7,760 nt of DNA from Candidatus Acetothermia bacterium (GCA_003535305.1 DOHL01000014.1:1-7760); one strand, 5' to 3'; counted from the stretch's first letter, positions 1 through 6,101 are shown. Notes: generated from the sequence alone by a model not told the origin. Made by a program: numbers and translations.

Positions 1-31
1 GTTATCCCAAAATATGCGTTAATAAAACCAC

Positions 32-99
32 AGAGGACACAGAGATTATTCTAAAGATAAAAAATTCTGTGATTCTCTAAGTAGTTCTCTGTGTTCTCT
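32..99. repeat. Imperfect inverted pair of CACAGAG-type repeat
   Basis: AGAGGACACAGAG (32-44) matches the reverse complement of CTCTGTGTTCTCT (87-99) at 12 of 13 positions. A second, shorter related copy lies at 66-80 (TCTGTGATTCTCTAA) and is a near-direct repeat of 88-101. The group therefore looks like one degenerate repeat family copied several times. The sequence type resembles intergenic repeats I remember from environmental genomes; no function is known to me. Confidence 0.5.
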
Positions 100-154
100 A
101 ATATAAAACTTAGCATGTTCTCATCCTATTCTTTTCACCAAAAGAGCGCACAGA

Positions 155-173
155 CCTGCCTGCCGCGGGCAGG
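155..173. repeat. Short GC-rich palindromic element (CCTGCCTGC...GGGCAGG)
   Basis: CCTGCC (159-164) pairs with GGCAGG (168-173) around the loop GCG, in otherwise AT-rich DNA. Its two ends, CCTGCCTGC and GGGCAGG, are the same as the ends of the longer insertion at 274-329, so it may be a short or internally deleted member of the same family. Confidence 0.5.
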
Positions 174-260
174 GAAAAATAACAAAATGGAGTTTTTTCT
201 TTTATTTAAGGTTCTTCACGGTTAAGTTGAGGTAGCTCAAAGGTAACTGCAGAGGTGAAA

Positions 261-398
261 TCTCTCGCAAAGGCCTGTCTGCGTGCGGCACGCACAGGCA
301 GGCTCTGCACAGTCATTGTGCAGGGCAGGCGCAAAGAATAACAGGCAATCAGAATGGAGATTAATTCTTCTTAGCGATCTTGGCGTCTTGGCGAGAGA
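261..398. repeat. Inverted repeat, arms TCTCTCGCAAAG-type, left arm interrupted
   Basis: The right arm (378-398), read in reverse complement, is TCTCTCGC, CAAG, ACGC, CAAGA. The left arm begins TCTCTCGCAAAGGC (261-274) and its continuation GCAAAGA is found only after 56 extra bases (331-337). With those bases removed the arms match at 18 of 21 positions, so the left arm appears to have been split by an insertion. The space between the arms (338-377) has no recognisable content. Confidence 0.55.
272..330. repeat. 56-bp GC-rich hairpin insertion with GGC duplication
   Basis: GGC occurs at 272-274 and again at 328-330, flanking the extra DNA that breaks the left arm of the surrounding inverted repeat. 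Inside, CCTGT (274-278) and GCGTG (281-285) pair with CACGC (289-293) and ACAGG (294-298) around the loop CGG with a two-base bulge. A second perfect hairpin follows: CTGCACA (305-311), loop GTCAT, TGTGCAG (317-323). The ends CCTG and CAGG are inverted. It has the layout of a very small non-autonomous insertion or REP-like element. The GGC repeat may be a target duplication, but three bases could also match by chance. Confidence 0.5.
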
Positions 399-458
399 AA
401 GAAAATTGATTTACCTTGCCTAGAGCGTGAGGAACCTTATTTAATATCTTTCTCCCTG

Positions 459-487
459 CCCTGTTAGATGTTTGCTATCTAACAGGG
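459..487. repeat. Perfect 11-bp hairpin (CCCTGTTAGAT / ATCTAACAGGG)
   Basis: The arms at 459-469 and 477-487 pair perfectly around a seven-base loop (470-476). It lies about 160 bases past the rnfB stop in the direction of rnf transcription. No T-run follows on either strand, so it does not look like a standard intrinsic terminator. It could still act as an RNA 3'-end stabiliser, or be another intergenic repeat of the mosaic. Confidence 0.6.
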
Positions 488-514
488 TGAATGGTCTCTG
501 TGGTTAATTATTAA

Positions 515-645
515 TGTATAATCTGGGATATGTAAAGGAACTGCAACAAGGCACTATTCGGCTCTGACATACTGCAAGAACCGCATCTCTATTTCCAACA
601 GCTTCGTTCAAAGAGAAATTGAAAGCTTAACTGATCCTTTGTTTT
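515..645. other. AT-rich 3' flank of the rnf operon, nothing recognised
   Basis: No gene, RNA or convincing terminator is seen between the repeat mosaic and the rnfB stop codon. TATAAT at 517-522 has no -35 partner at a suitable distance on the plus strand. Confidence 0.4.
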
Positions 646-1485
646 CTATTCTGATTTCTCAGGCGCCGCGGTTCTTAAAATAATCTTGCGGGGGCACTTG
701 GCGATTGCTGCCGCTGCCAAGCGAGATCGTTGCGGATCGAAACAGGGTAGATCCTTCTCTGCGCTCCAGCCCACTTCTCCGTCCGGCGAGACCTTAACGC
801 AGATCCGGCAATGGATACAACCAACCGCGCAACGTTTCCTTCCTGGTATCTCTTTTGCTGCCTGGTAATTACAACCCAGATACTGTGGCATCGCCTTAGG
901 GACAAGATCGATGAGATCCTGCGGGCAAGCTGGGGAACAGAGCCCACATCCGATACACTTTTTCCAATCGACTACCGCTACCCGACGCTCAGGATCGATC
1001 GTGATCGCATTTACCGGACAGGCATGCGCGCAATCACCGAGTCCGAGGCAAGCGTACAGGCATTCCCTGAACCCCGAGGCAAGCTGCACCGCGGCACGAC
1101 AGGAGTTTATTCCGTTGTACGTAGCGATGTTCGGTGAGTCGCCGCTACAGTGGACTAACGCTCTCCTCCCCAACTGCGCCATATTTAGCGACAACCCGAG
1201 GTGCGCTTCGAATCGGCGCAGACCTTCCTCGTCCTGCACCAGTGGCCGACAGGGGGCTCGCGCCGGCATCTGCCTGTCCTTGGCCACTGCCTGCGCGTAG
1301 GCAAAGCAACCGGGATAACCGCAGGCGCCGCACTCGCCTCCTGGAAGAAGATCTTTGATCTTTTCCGCCTCCTCGAACGACGGGTCCTCCTTAGGAAGAA
1401 CTTTGCTGATCACGAAGATCGCCACTCCCGCCCCGAGCCCGATGAGGGTCAAAAGAAGAATCGTAATGATCGGTTGGCTGCTCAT
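646..1485 (-). CDS. rnfB: Rnf complex subunit B, electron-transferring iron-sulfur protein
   Basis: RnfB takes electrons from soluble ferredoxin and passes them into the membrane part of the Rnf complex. The 279-residue protein has an N-terminal membrane helix (about residues 5-27), then the four-cysteine Fes domain C52-C55-C60-C79. A two-cluster ferredoxin domain follows (C142, C146, C152, C156-Pro and C177, C180, C183, C187-Pro). A second, C-terminal ferredoxin module keeps C223, C226, C229 and C264. Where the family pattern expects the fourth cysteine of the first half there is S233, and the second-half CxxCxxC is reduced to C248, so one cluster is probably missing. It is longer than E. 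coli RsxB (about 190) and shorter than clostridial forms (about 330). The ATG overlaps the rnfA stop by four bases, with AGGGA seven bases upstream (1497-1493). The stop is TAG and it is the last gene of the operon. Confidence 0.96.
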   Translation of the reverse strand: MSSQPIITILLLTLIGLGAGVAIFVISKVLPKEDPSFEEAEKIKDLLPGGECGACGYPGCFAYAQAVAKDRQMPARAPCRPLVQDEEGLRRFEAHLGLSLNMAQLGRRALVHCSGDSPNIATYNGINSCRAAVQLASGFRECLYACLGLGDCAHACPVNAITIDPERRVAVVDWKKCIGCGLCSPACPQDLIDLVPKAMPQYLGCNYQAAKEIPGRKRCAVGCIHCRICVKVSPDGEVGWSAEKDLPCFDPQRSRLAAAAIAKCPRKIILRTAAPEKSE

Positions 1486-2060
1486 CCGATCATCCCTGCA
1501 AACGCCAGGAAGGCCAGCCCTAAGAACATCGCAATGATGAATGCAATCGGTGTTCCTTCAAAGGCGTGCGGTAGGTCGGCTATCTCCAGCCGCTCGCGCA
1601 TCCCTGACATGATAATAAGAACAAGGGTAAACCCAATTCCGGCTCCGAGAGAGGCGAAGATCGACTCAAGGAAGGTGTGCTCCTGATGAATATTGATGAA
1701 CGCCAATCCGAGCACGGCGCAGTTAGTCGTGATGAGCGGTAGGTAGATCCCCAATGCCTTGTACAGGGCGAGGTTAGTGCGGCGGATCGTTATCTCGATA
1801 ATCTGCACGAGCACAGCGATCACCAGGATGAAGATCACGGTCTCCATGAACTGTATTTGGTGAGGGACGAGAAGGAGGTGATAGATCGGCCAAGTTACAG
1901 TAGAGGAGACCAGCATAACCAGCAGCACGGCAGCGCTCATGCTGAGCGCGTTGGTCAGTTTGGCAGAGACTCCGAAGAACGGGCACAGGCCGAGGAAACG
2001 CACCAGCACAAGGTTGTTCACCAGCGCCATGCCAAAGAAGATCGCCACCAATTCACGCAT
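1482..2060 (-). CDS. rnfA: Rnf complex subunit A, integral membrane protein
   Basis: RnfA and RnfE form the related pair of membrane subunits at the core of the Rnf ion pump. The 192 residues are almost all hydrophobic, consistent with the six helices known for the family, and the length is normal. Diagnostic segments are LGLCPFFGVS (residues 24-33) and LPLITTNCAVLG (107-118). In solved Rnf and Nqr structures the equivalents of C26 and C114, with two cysteines of RnfE, hold an iron centre inside the membrane, and both are present. The ATG overlaps the end of rnfE by eight bases, and the purine run GGGGGTGAG just upstream probably serves as ribosome binding site while encoding the end of RnfE. 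The overlap suggests coupled translation and equal dosage with RnfE. Confidence 0.96.
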   Translation of the reverse strand: MRELVAIFFGMALVNNLVLVRFLGLCPFFGVSAKLTNALSMSAAVLLVMLVSSTVTWPIYHLLLVPHQIQFMETVIFILVIAVLVQIIEITIRRTNLALYKALGIYLPLITTNCAVLGLAFINIHQEHTFLESIFASLGAGIGFTLVLIIMSGMRERLEIADLPHAFEGTPIAFIIAMFLGLAFLAFAGMIG

Positions 2061-2667
2061 TATTACTCACCCCCAACCACTTAAACAGAGCGAGCAGGAG
2101 ACCGACTACGAAGAACGCGCCCATTGGAAAGAGAAAGATAATCGCCGGTTCTCTGGCGAGCCCGGGGATGGTAAGCAACTGCCGGCCGAACAGAGAGAGC
2201 GATCCGGTGCCAAAAAGTTGCCGAATGAGCGAGATCAACGTCAACGCCCACCCGAAACCGATCCCCGTGCCCAGTGCATTCATGATCGACCGGCCTACAC
2301 TCTGCTTGCTGGCGAACGCTTCTGCCCTTTCCAAAATCATACAATTCACCACGATCAACGGGATAAAGATCCCCAGGGCTTTGCTGAGCGCCGGAGCAAA
2401 TCCTTGCAGTAACAGATCGACGATCGTAACCAGGGTTGCGATGATAACGATGAAGACCGGTATCCGCACTTGTTTGGGTATGTATCGTCTGATCACGGCG
2501 ATGATGATGTTCGCCCCGAGCAGGACGAATGTTGCAGCAGCGGTCATTCCGATGGCGTTATCCAGCGATGTGCTCACCGCCAGGGCCGGACAGAGCCCAA
2601 GTAGGAGGATAAAGATCGGGTTGGCGCGGATGATCCCGGCAATAAAATCCTTCTTCAGATAACGCAT
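2053..2667 (-). CDS. rnfE: Rnf complex subunit E, integral membrane protein
   Basis: RnfE is the paralogue and partner of RnfA in the membrane core. The 204-residue protein opens with a short charged stretch, then LGLCPALAVST (residues 24-34) and later IPLIVVNCMILERAEAFASK (102-121), both hallmarks of RnfE. C26 and C109 are the expected ligands of the intramembrane iron centre shared with RnfA. Length is as in clostridial RnfE and shorter than E. coli RsxE (about 230). Its ATG follows the rnfG stop with one base between, and it has the strongest ribosome binding site of the operon, AGGAGG, six bases upstream. The end overlaps rnfA. Confidence 0.96.
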   Translation of the reverse strand: MRYLKKDFIAGIIRANPIFILLLGLCPALAVSTSLDNAIGMTAAATFVLLGANIIIAVIRRYIPKQVRIPVFIVIIATLVTIVDLLLQGFAPALSKALGIFIPLIVVNCMILERAEAFASKQSVGRSIMNALGTGIGFGWALTLISLIRQLFGTGSLSLFGRQLLTIPGLAREPAIIFLFPMGAFFVVGLLLALFKWLGVSNNA

Positions 2668-2668
2668 A

Positions 2669-3214
2669 TCATTCCTCCTTCTCTACGTTTGGAAGATCGA
2701 TCTTCGTGATGATCGCCTCTCTTACCTTGTCGACCACAGCGCGGACGCTGATCGTGGCCGCGGTTATTCCGTCTATTCTACCGTTGTCGCGGGTGAGCGC
2801 TATTTGCTCGACAGTAAGTCCGACAAACCGCTCTAAGAACGCTGCCTCGGTGATCCTCGCTCCCAACCCTGGAGTCTCACGGTGGGAGACGATCCGAATC
2901 CCGCGCAGGCTGTAATCAGTCTCCAGACCAACCATAATATCGATCGGCCCCCCATAACCGCCGGCCTGTACCATGAATGCTTGTCCGATCGGTTTGCCGG
3001 CCTCAAAGATCGTATATATCCGCAGTTGGGCGTCATAGTGATACGCCTCCATCTCCGAGAAGAGAGAAATGAGCATCCTCTTGATCGCTGCCTGGCGTGC
3101 GGCCGCAATCCGCTCCTGTGTAAGATCGTCGGTCAGGGAGAGAGTAACGACCGACAGAAAAACAATAAGTGTCAAGAATAGTATTGTAAACGACCCGCTG
3201 CTTCTCTTAATCAT
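2669..3214 (-). CDS. rnfG: Rnf complex subunit G, covalent-FMN protein
   Basis: RnfG is anchored by one helix and carries a covalently attached FMN on the outer face of the membrane, relaying electrons between the core subunits. The 181-residue protein has an N-terminal membrane helix (about residues 9-29). It also has the conserved GGYGGPIDIMVG (85-96), a SHRETPGLGARI segment (110-121) and the flavin attachment motif D148-G-I-T-A-A-T154, with T154 as the predicted FMN-bearing residue. The usual motif is written [S/T]-G-A-T; here Ala replaces Gly. Attachment needs ApbE, which is not in the window. The ATG overlaps the rnfD stop (ATGA), with GGGGG seven bases upstream as a weak ribosome binding site. 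Confidence 0.95.
   Translation of the reverse strand: MIKRSSGSFTILFLTLIVFLSVVTLSLTDDLTQERIAAARQAAIKRMLISLFSEMEAYHYDAQLRIYTIFEAGKPIGQAFMVQAGGYGGPIDIMVGLETDYSLRGIRIVSHRETPGLGARITEAAFLERFVGLTVEQIALTRDNGRIDGITAATISVRAVVDKVREAIITKIDLPNVEKEE
2674..2679 (-). promoter_or_regulatory. Strong ribosome binding site of rnfE (AGGAGG)
   Basis: Read on the minus strand, AGGAGG lies six bases before the rnfE ATG and inside the last codons of rnfG (encoding Lys-Glu-Glu). It fixes the rnfE start and is the only full consensus site in the operon. Confidence 0.8.
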
Positions 3215-4170
3215 CGTATCGCCCCCATTTTTCTTCCTTGGTAGCCGTATGGTCGCGGCCGGATATAGCGGTCAATCAGTGGGGTTACTGCATTCATCAG
3301 TAGAATAGCATAGGCAACCCCTTCGGGCATGTGAGCAAACAAGCGGATCAACACGACCAATATCCCTGCTCCGATCGCAAAGATGATCTTCCCTTTTGTG
3401 GTAAGCGGCGTTGTGACATAGTCAGTCGCCATGAAAAAGGCGCCGAGCATCAGTCCACCGGCGAGGATGTGAAAGAGCGGGTCCTGTCCCAAAAGAAGAC
3501 TGAGGAGGGCAACAGAGCCGATGAAGAAGAGAGGAACCTGCCACTTGATCAGGCCGGTAGCGATGAGAATGATCCCCCCGATAAGGATCAACAGGGCCGA
3601 AGTTTCGCCCAGGCTGCCGGCAACGTTTCCGATGAACAGATTCCAGTACGGGGCTGCGCCGACCGCCAGCGGGGTGGCTGTAGTCACTCCATCGACAAGC
3701 CAAGGAGCAGTCGGTGCTATATATTCGGTAAAATGCACTGGAAAGCTGACCCCGACGACGGCCCGCCCAGCGAGCGCCGGATTGAAGATATTCTGCCCCA
3801 GTCCGCCGAAGACCTCCTTGCCGATCGCGATGGCAAAGAATGCGCCTACTGCCACTATCCACAGCGGAGTACGCGGTGGAAGCGTTAGTGTAAACAGGAT
3901 CGCGGTGACAACAGCGCTTCCATCCATACGAAATACCTTCTTACGCATCATCTTGCAGATATACTCGCTGAATACCGCGGTGATCAGTGCAGTGACGAGC
4001 ATGAGCAATACATAGAGCCCGAAGAAATAAACCGCACCGAAAAAAGGAAGTAGTAGCGCACCAGTAACGATGTACATGTCCCGCTCAATCGACGTCCTCC
4101 CTTTGAGGTGAGGCGCGGAAGAGAGGACGAGCGGTGGCTGGTGGCCAGTCGGTGATTCTGATTTCATCAC
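3211..4170 (-). CDS. rnfD: Rnf complex subunit D, covalent-FMN membrane protein
   Basis: RnfD (related to NqrB) is the large membrane subunit thought to contain the ion path. After a soluble N-terminus (about residues 1-30) the 319-residue protein is a series of hydrophobic helices. Family motifs are GQNIFNPALAGR (125-136), the flavin site D160-G-V-T-T-A-T166 with T166 as predicted FMN attachment residue, and PEGVAYAILLMNAVTPLID (282-300). Length is as in clostridia. The frame can start at GTG (4170) or the following ATG (4167). GAGGAG at 4182-4177 sits six or nine bases upstream, so both are possible; they differ by one residue. It begins 15 bases after rnfC and overlaps rnfG by four bases. 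Confidence 0.95.
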   Translation of the reverse strand: MMKSESPTGHQPPLVLSSAPHLKGRTSIERDMYIVTGALLLPFFGAVYFFGLYVLLMLVTALITAVFSEYICKMMRKKVFRMDGSAVVTAILFTLTLPPRTPLWIVAVGAFFAIAIGKEVFGGLGQNIFNPALAGRAVVGVSFPVHFTEYIAPTAPWLVDGVTTATPLAVGAAPYWNLFIGNVAGSLGETSALLILIGGIILIATGLIKWQVPLFFIGSVALLSLLLGQDPLFHILAGGLMLGAFFMATDYVTTPLTTKGKIIFAIGAGILVVLIRLFAHMPEGVAYAILLMNAVTPLIDRYIRPRPYGYQGRKMGAIR

Positions 4171-4176
4171 TCTACT

Positions 4177-4182
4177 CTCCTC
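4177..4182 (-). promoter_or_regulatory. Ribosome binding site of rnfD (GAGGAG)
   Basis: GAGGAG on the minus strand lies in the 15-base gap between rnfC and rnfD, six bases before the GTG and nine before the ATG candidate start of rnfD. Confidence 0.65.
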
Positions 4183-4185
4183 TGG

Positions 4186-5523
4186 TCATTTGTCGGTTGT
4201 TTGCTTCCATAGCTCATCCTTTCCGATCCGGATATAGGAGACGAGTGGAATCTTTGCCGGGCAGACGTAAGCACAGGACCCACACTCCATACAGGTCTCA
4301 AGCCGGTATTCGGCCAGCCTGTCGTAGATCGTTTTACGCACGTAATTATAAAACATCAGCGGCATCAGTCCCATCGGACAGACCGTGATGCAACGGGCAC
4401 AACGCACACAGTTACGCTCTTCTTTCATAATGCTCTGTTTTACAAGCACGCAGTTGACAGATTTAGTCACTGGGGAATCGTATGAGAGTTGAGCAATGCC
4501 GAGCATCGGGCCGCCGAAGAGCAATTCATCACCGCCCGGTTTTACCCCCCCGCACAGCGCAATGAGATGAGACGCAGTTGTTCCGAAGCGTACAAGCAAG
4601 TTCTTCGGCTTAGCGACCATCCCGGTGATCGTCATCACTCGTTCTACGAGCGGTTTACCGCAGGCAACAGCATCATAGATCGCAGCGATAGTGCCGACGT
4701 TCTGCACGAGCACTCCCACATCACGCGCGCGTCCGCCTTCTGGAACCTCAACTCCGAGGACCTCCCGTATCAAGACTGCTGCTTCGCCCATTGGGTAGCA
4801 TGCTTTAAGGACAAAGAGATGCACATGCGGCAGATCAAGCTGCGCGAGATAGGCGCGCAGTCGCGCGATCGCCTCCGGCTTGTTCTCCTCAATTGCAATG
4901 TAGGCCTGCTCCGCTTTCATCACCCGCATGACGATCTGTAGTCCGGCGACGACCCTCTCCGGATTCTCGATCATCAGCCGCGTATCTGCGGTGATGTAAG
5001 GCTCACACTCCGCACCGTTGGCAATAACAGTGTGGATCGGCTTATCTGCCGGCGGTTGGAGCTTAATATAGGTCGGAAATCCGCCCCCGCCCAGCCCCAC
5101 GACCCCCGCCCTTTGCACGCGGGCGATGATCTCCTCGCGTGACAGTCCGTCCGGATCGACCATCACAGTCTCCACCCAGTCATCGGCCCCATCAGAGACG
5201 ATCGTCACCGCGGTCGTTAGCTCGCCGGTGAGCGGATGTACAACAGAAGAGATCCGCTTTACCTCGCCAGAGAGGGTGGCGTGCACCGGCGCGGAGATGA
5301 ATGCCGTTGCTTCAGCGATCAACTGTCCGGTCTTCACCACATCGCCTTGCTTGACAAGTAGTTTCGCCGGTGCGCCGCTGTGTTGCTTCATCATGAGAGT
5401 CACTATATCTGGAAGCTGCGTGCTCTCAATCACCGCGCCGGCAGTCATTTTTTGCTGCGGAGGGTGCACTCCAACAGTATCCTTCATCTTTAATAAATCA
5501 CATATTCGCGTCTTCATAGTCAT
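4186..5523 (-). CDS. rnfC: Rnf complex subunit C, NADH/FMN-binding iron-sulfur protein
   Basis: RnfC is the cytoplasmic subunit where NAD+/NADH reacts; it carries FMN and two [4Fe-4S] clusters. The 445-residue protein shows GVHPPQQK (18-25), then the nucleotide/FMN-binding segment GLGGGGFPT (143-151) and NGAECEPYITAD (169-180). YPMGEA (243-248) and VQNVGT (273-278) follow. Two ferredoxin motifs end it: C372-C375-C378-C382-Pro and C411-C414-C417-C421-Pro. The long repeat-rich C-terminal tail of enterobacterial RsxC is absent, as in clostridial RnfC. It is the first gene of the operon. ATG 5523 is the first possible start, since an in-frame TAA lies about 18 bases upstream; a second ATG is at 5517. 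No good ribosome binding site is seen: the nearest GGAG is 20 bases away. Confidence 0.96.
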   Translation of the reverse strand: MTMKTRICDLLKMKDTVGVHPPQQKMTAGAVIESTQLPDIVTLMMKQHSGAPAKLLVKQGDVVKTGQLIAEATAFISAPVHATLSGEVKRISSVVHPLTGELTTAVTIVSDGADDWVETVMVDPDGLSREEIIARVQRAGVVGLGGGGFPTYIKLQPPADKPIHTVIANGAECEPYITADTRLMIENPERVVAGLQIVMRVMKAEQAYIAIEENKPEAIARLRAYLAQLDLPHVHLFVLKACYPMGEAAVLIREVLGVEVPEGGRARDVGVLVQNVGTIAAIYDAVACGKPLVERVMTITGMVAKPKNLLVRFGTTASHLIALCGGVKPGGDELLFGGPMLGIAQLSYDSPVTKSVNCVLVKQSIMKEERNCVRCARCITVCPMGLMPLMFYNYVRKTIYDRLAEYRLETCMECGSCAYVCPAKIPLVSYIRIGKDELWKQTTDK

Positions 5524-5574
5524 GCTTTGCTTGCAAACTTAAACTCCGCATCGATTGCATTTTGCGCTATCCGG

Positions 5575-5588
5575 ATGAATATCTTCAT
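5575..5588. promoter_or_regulatory. Inverted repeat ATGAA-TATC-TTCAT upstream of rnfC
   Basis: Five-base arms separated by four bases lie about 50 bases upstream of the rnfC start, a place where an operator could act. Such short arms also arise by chance in AT-rich DNA. Confidence 0.2.
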
Positions 5589-5652
5589 TAACTAAAAGTG
5601 AAATATTATGGAAAACAAGTAGTTTGTGACATTGGCTGAATAAAGACGGCAA

Positions 5653-5664
5653 TAACGATCGTTA
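5653..5664. promoter_or_regulatory. Perfect 12-bp palindrome TAACGATCGTTA
   Basis: The sequence is its own reverse complement with no spacer. It lies 130 bases upstream of rnfC and could be a binding site for a dimeric regulator; no known regulator consensus is matched. Confidence 0.25.
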
Positions 5665-5763
5665 CAACCTCATCGATATCAGCAAAGATAGCGTTCTGTA
5701 TTAGCTTCTTCTTGTTGGGTAATAGTTCTATTTTTTTTATGTCTTTTCAGTTTACATGTTAGA

Positions 5764-5800
5764 TCTGCGTCCGTCAAGAGATCGAATGTACTCACGCAGA
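5764..5800. repeat. Inverted repeat TCTGCGT / ACGCAGA with 23-base spacer
   Basis: Perfect seven-base arms at 5764-5770 and 5794-5800. No T-run follows on either strand. Role unknown; it may be chance. Confidence 0.25.
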
Positions 5801-5873
5801 AATACGCTCGCATCTCGCATAAAGTTATGAGAAAAGTCGAGGCCAGAGCTTGTGTTTTGACGTTTGGAAAGAT

Positions 5874-5900
5874 GTCCAAGGTCCAAGGTCCATGGCCAAG
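5874..5900. repeat. Heptamer array 1, unit GTCCAAG
   Basis: GTCCAAG (5874-5880), GTCCAAG (5881-5887), GTCCATG (5888-5894), then a partial GCCAAG (5895-5900). It is the first of three unrelated seven-base arrays within about 130 bases of noncoding DNA. Confidence 0.7.
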
Positions 5901-5950
5901 AGGCTGAAACAGAAAGTTCATTGGGTTACAAACCTTCCCCTCTTTCTTAA

Positions 5951-5972
5951 CCCAAAACCCAAAACTCAAAAC
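5951..5972. repeat. Heptamer array 2, unit CCCAAAA
   Basis: CCCAAAA (5951-5957), CCCAAAA (5958-5964), CTCAAAA (5965-5971), then C. The period is the same as in the neighbouring arrays but the unit differs. Confidence 0.7.
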
Positions 5973-5985
5973 TTTCTTTCCCTCA

Positions 5986-6006
5986 TCACCCATTACCCAT
6001 TACCTA
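5986..6006. repeat. Heptamer array 3, unit TTACCCA
   Basis: TCACCCA (5986-5992), TTACCCA (5993-5999), TTACCTA (6000-6006). It ends about 40 bases before the ribF -35 box. Confidence 0.7.
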
Positions 6007-6044
6007 CCACCTTCTTTAATCCTGACAATCTTCGTCCTATTATC

Positions 6045-6073
6045 TTGAGCCGAGTTCAGTTATCAACTAATAT
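6045..6073 (+). promoter_or_regulatory. Predicted sigma-70-type promoter of ribF-tsaB
   Basis: TTGAGC (6045-6050) and TAATAT (6068-6073) are separated by exactly 17 bases. Transcription would start near 6080, giving a leader of about 25 bases before ribF. The short leader leaves no room for an FMN riboswitch. Confidence 0.5.
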
Positions 6074-6096
6074 CTATTCACCGCTTCAGGAATTAA

Positions 6097-6101
6097 GAGG
6101 G
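6097..6101 (+). promoter_or_regulatory. Ribosome binding site of ribF (GAGGG)
   Basis: GAGGG lies four bases before ATG 6106. An in-frame TAA at 6094-6096 rules out any start further upstream in this frame. Confidence 0.6.

Larger units (their letters stand above)
19..514. repeat. Composite repeat region bracketed by inverted repeats
   Basis: This gene-free stretch starts with TTAATAA plus AACCACAGAG (19-35) and ends with CTCTGTGGTT (496-505), two extra bases, then TTATTAA (508-514). The ten-base cores are perfect inverted copies, and the AT-rich ends also match. Further inverted pairs lie inside: 207-214 with 432-439 (TAAGGTTC / GAACCTTA) and 261-274 plus 331-337 with 378-398. No open reading frame of useful length is present on either strand, and there is no transposase. 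It looks like a nest of intergenic repeats or a decayed non-autonomous foldback element. The pairings are read directly; the idea that it was one mobile unit is inference. Confidence 0.5.

Noticed and set aside
1..514. CRISPR array
   Set aside because: The repeats are inverted, degenerate and not evenly spaced, and no spacers or cas genes are seen.
517..522. TATAAT as a plus-strand promoter -10 box
   Set aside because: No -35-like sequence lies 16-18 bases upstream, and no gene follows on that strand.
1201..5542. Several open frames of 140-185 codons on the plus strand, opposite the rnf genes
   Set aside because: They are antisense shadows: the minus-strand genes have full family motifs, and the plus-strand products show none.
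5624..5629. Possible Rex (NADH-sensing) site TTGTGA upstream of rnfC
   Set aside because: Only one half-site is present; the facing TCACAA half is missing at the right spacing.
5540..5640. Promoter for rnfC
   Set aside because: AT-rich stretches such as TAATAT occur on the minus strand, but no pair of boxes with good matches and spacing was convincing.
5721..5738. Possible intrinsic terminator: AATAG/CTATT followed by eight T
   Set aside because: The stem is five weak pairs with a two-base loop, which would not fold stably, and no gene ends just upstream on the plus strand.
5679..5993. 104-codon open frame on the minus strand in the intergenic region
   Set aside because: It runs through two heptamer arrays and its product is low-complexity with no family resemblance. 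It also lies over other noncoding features.
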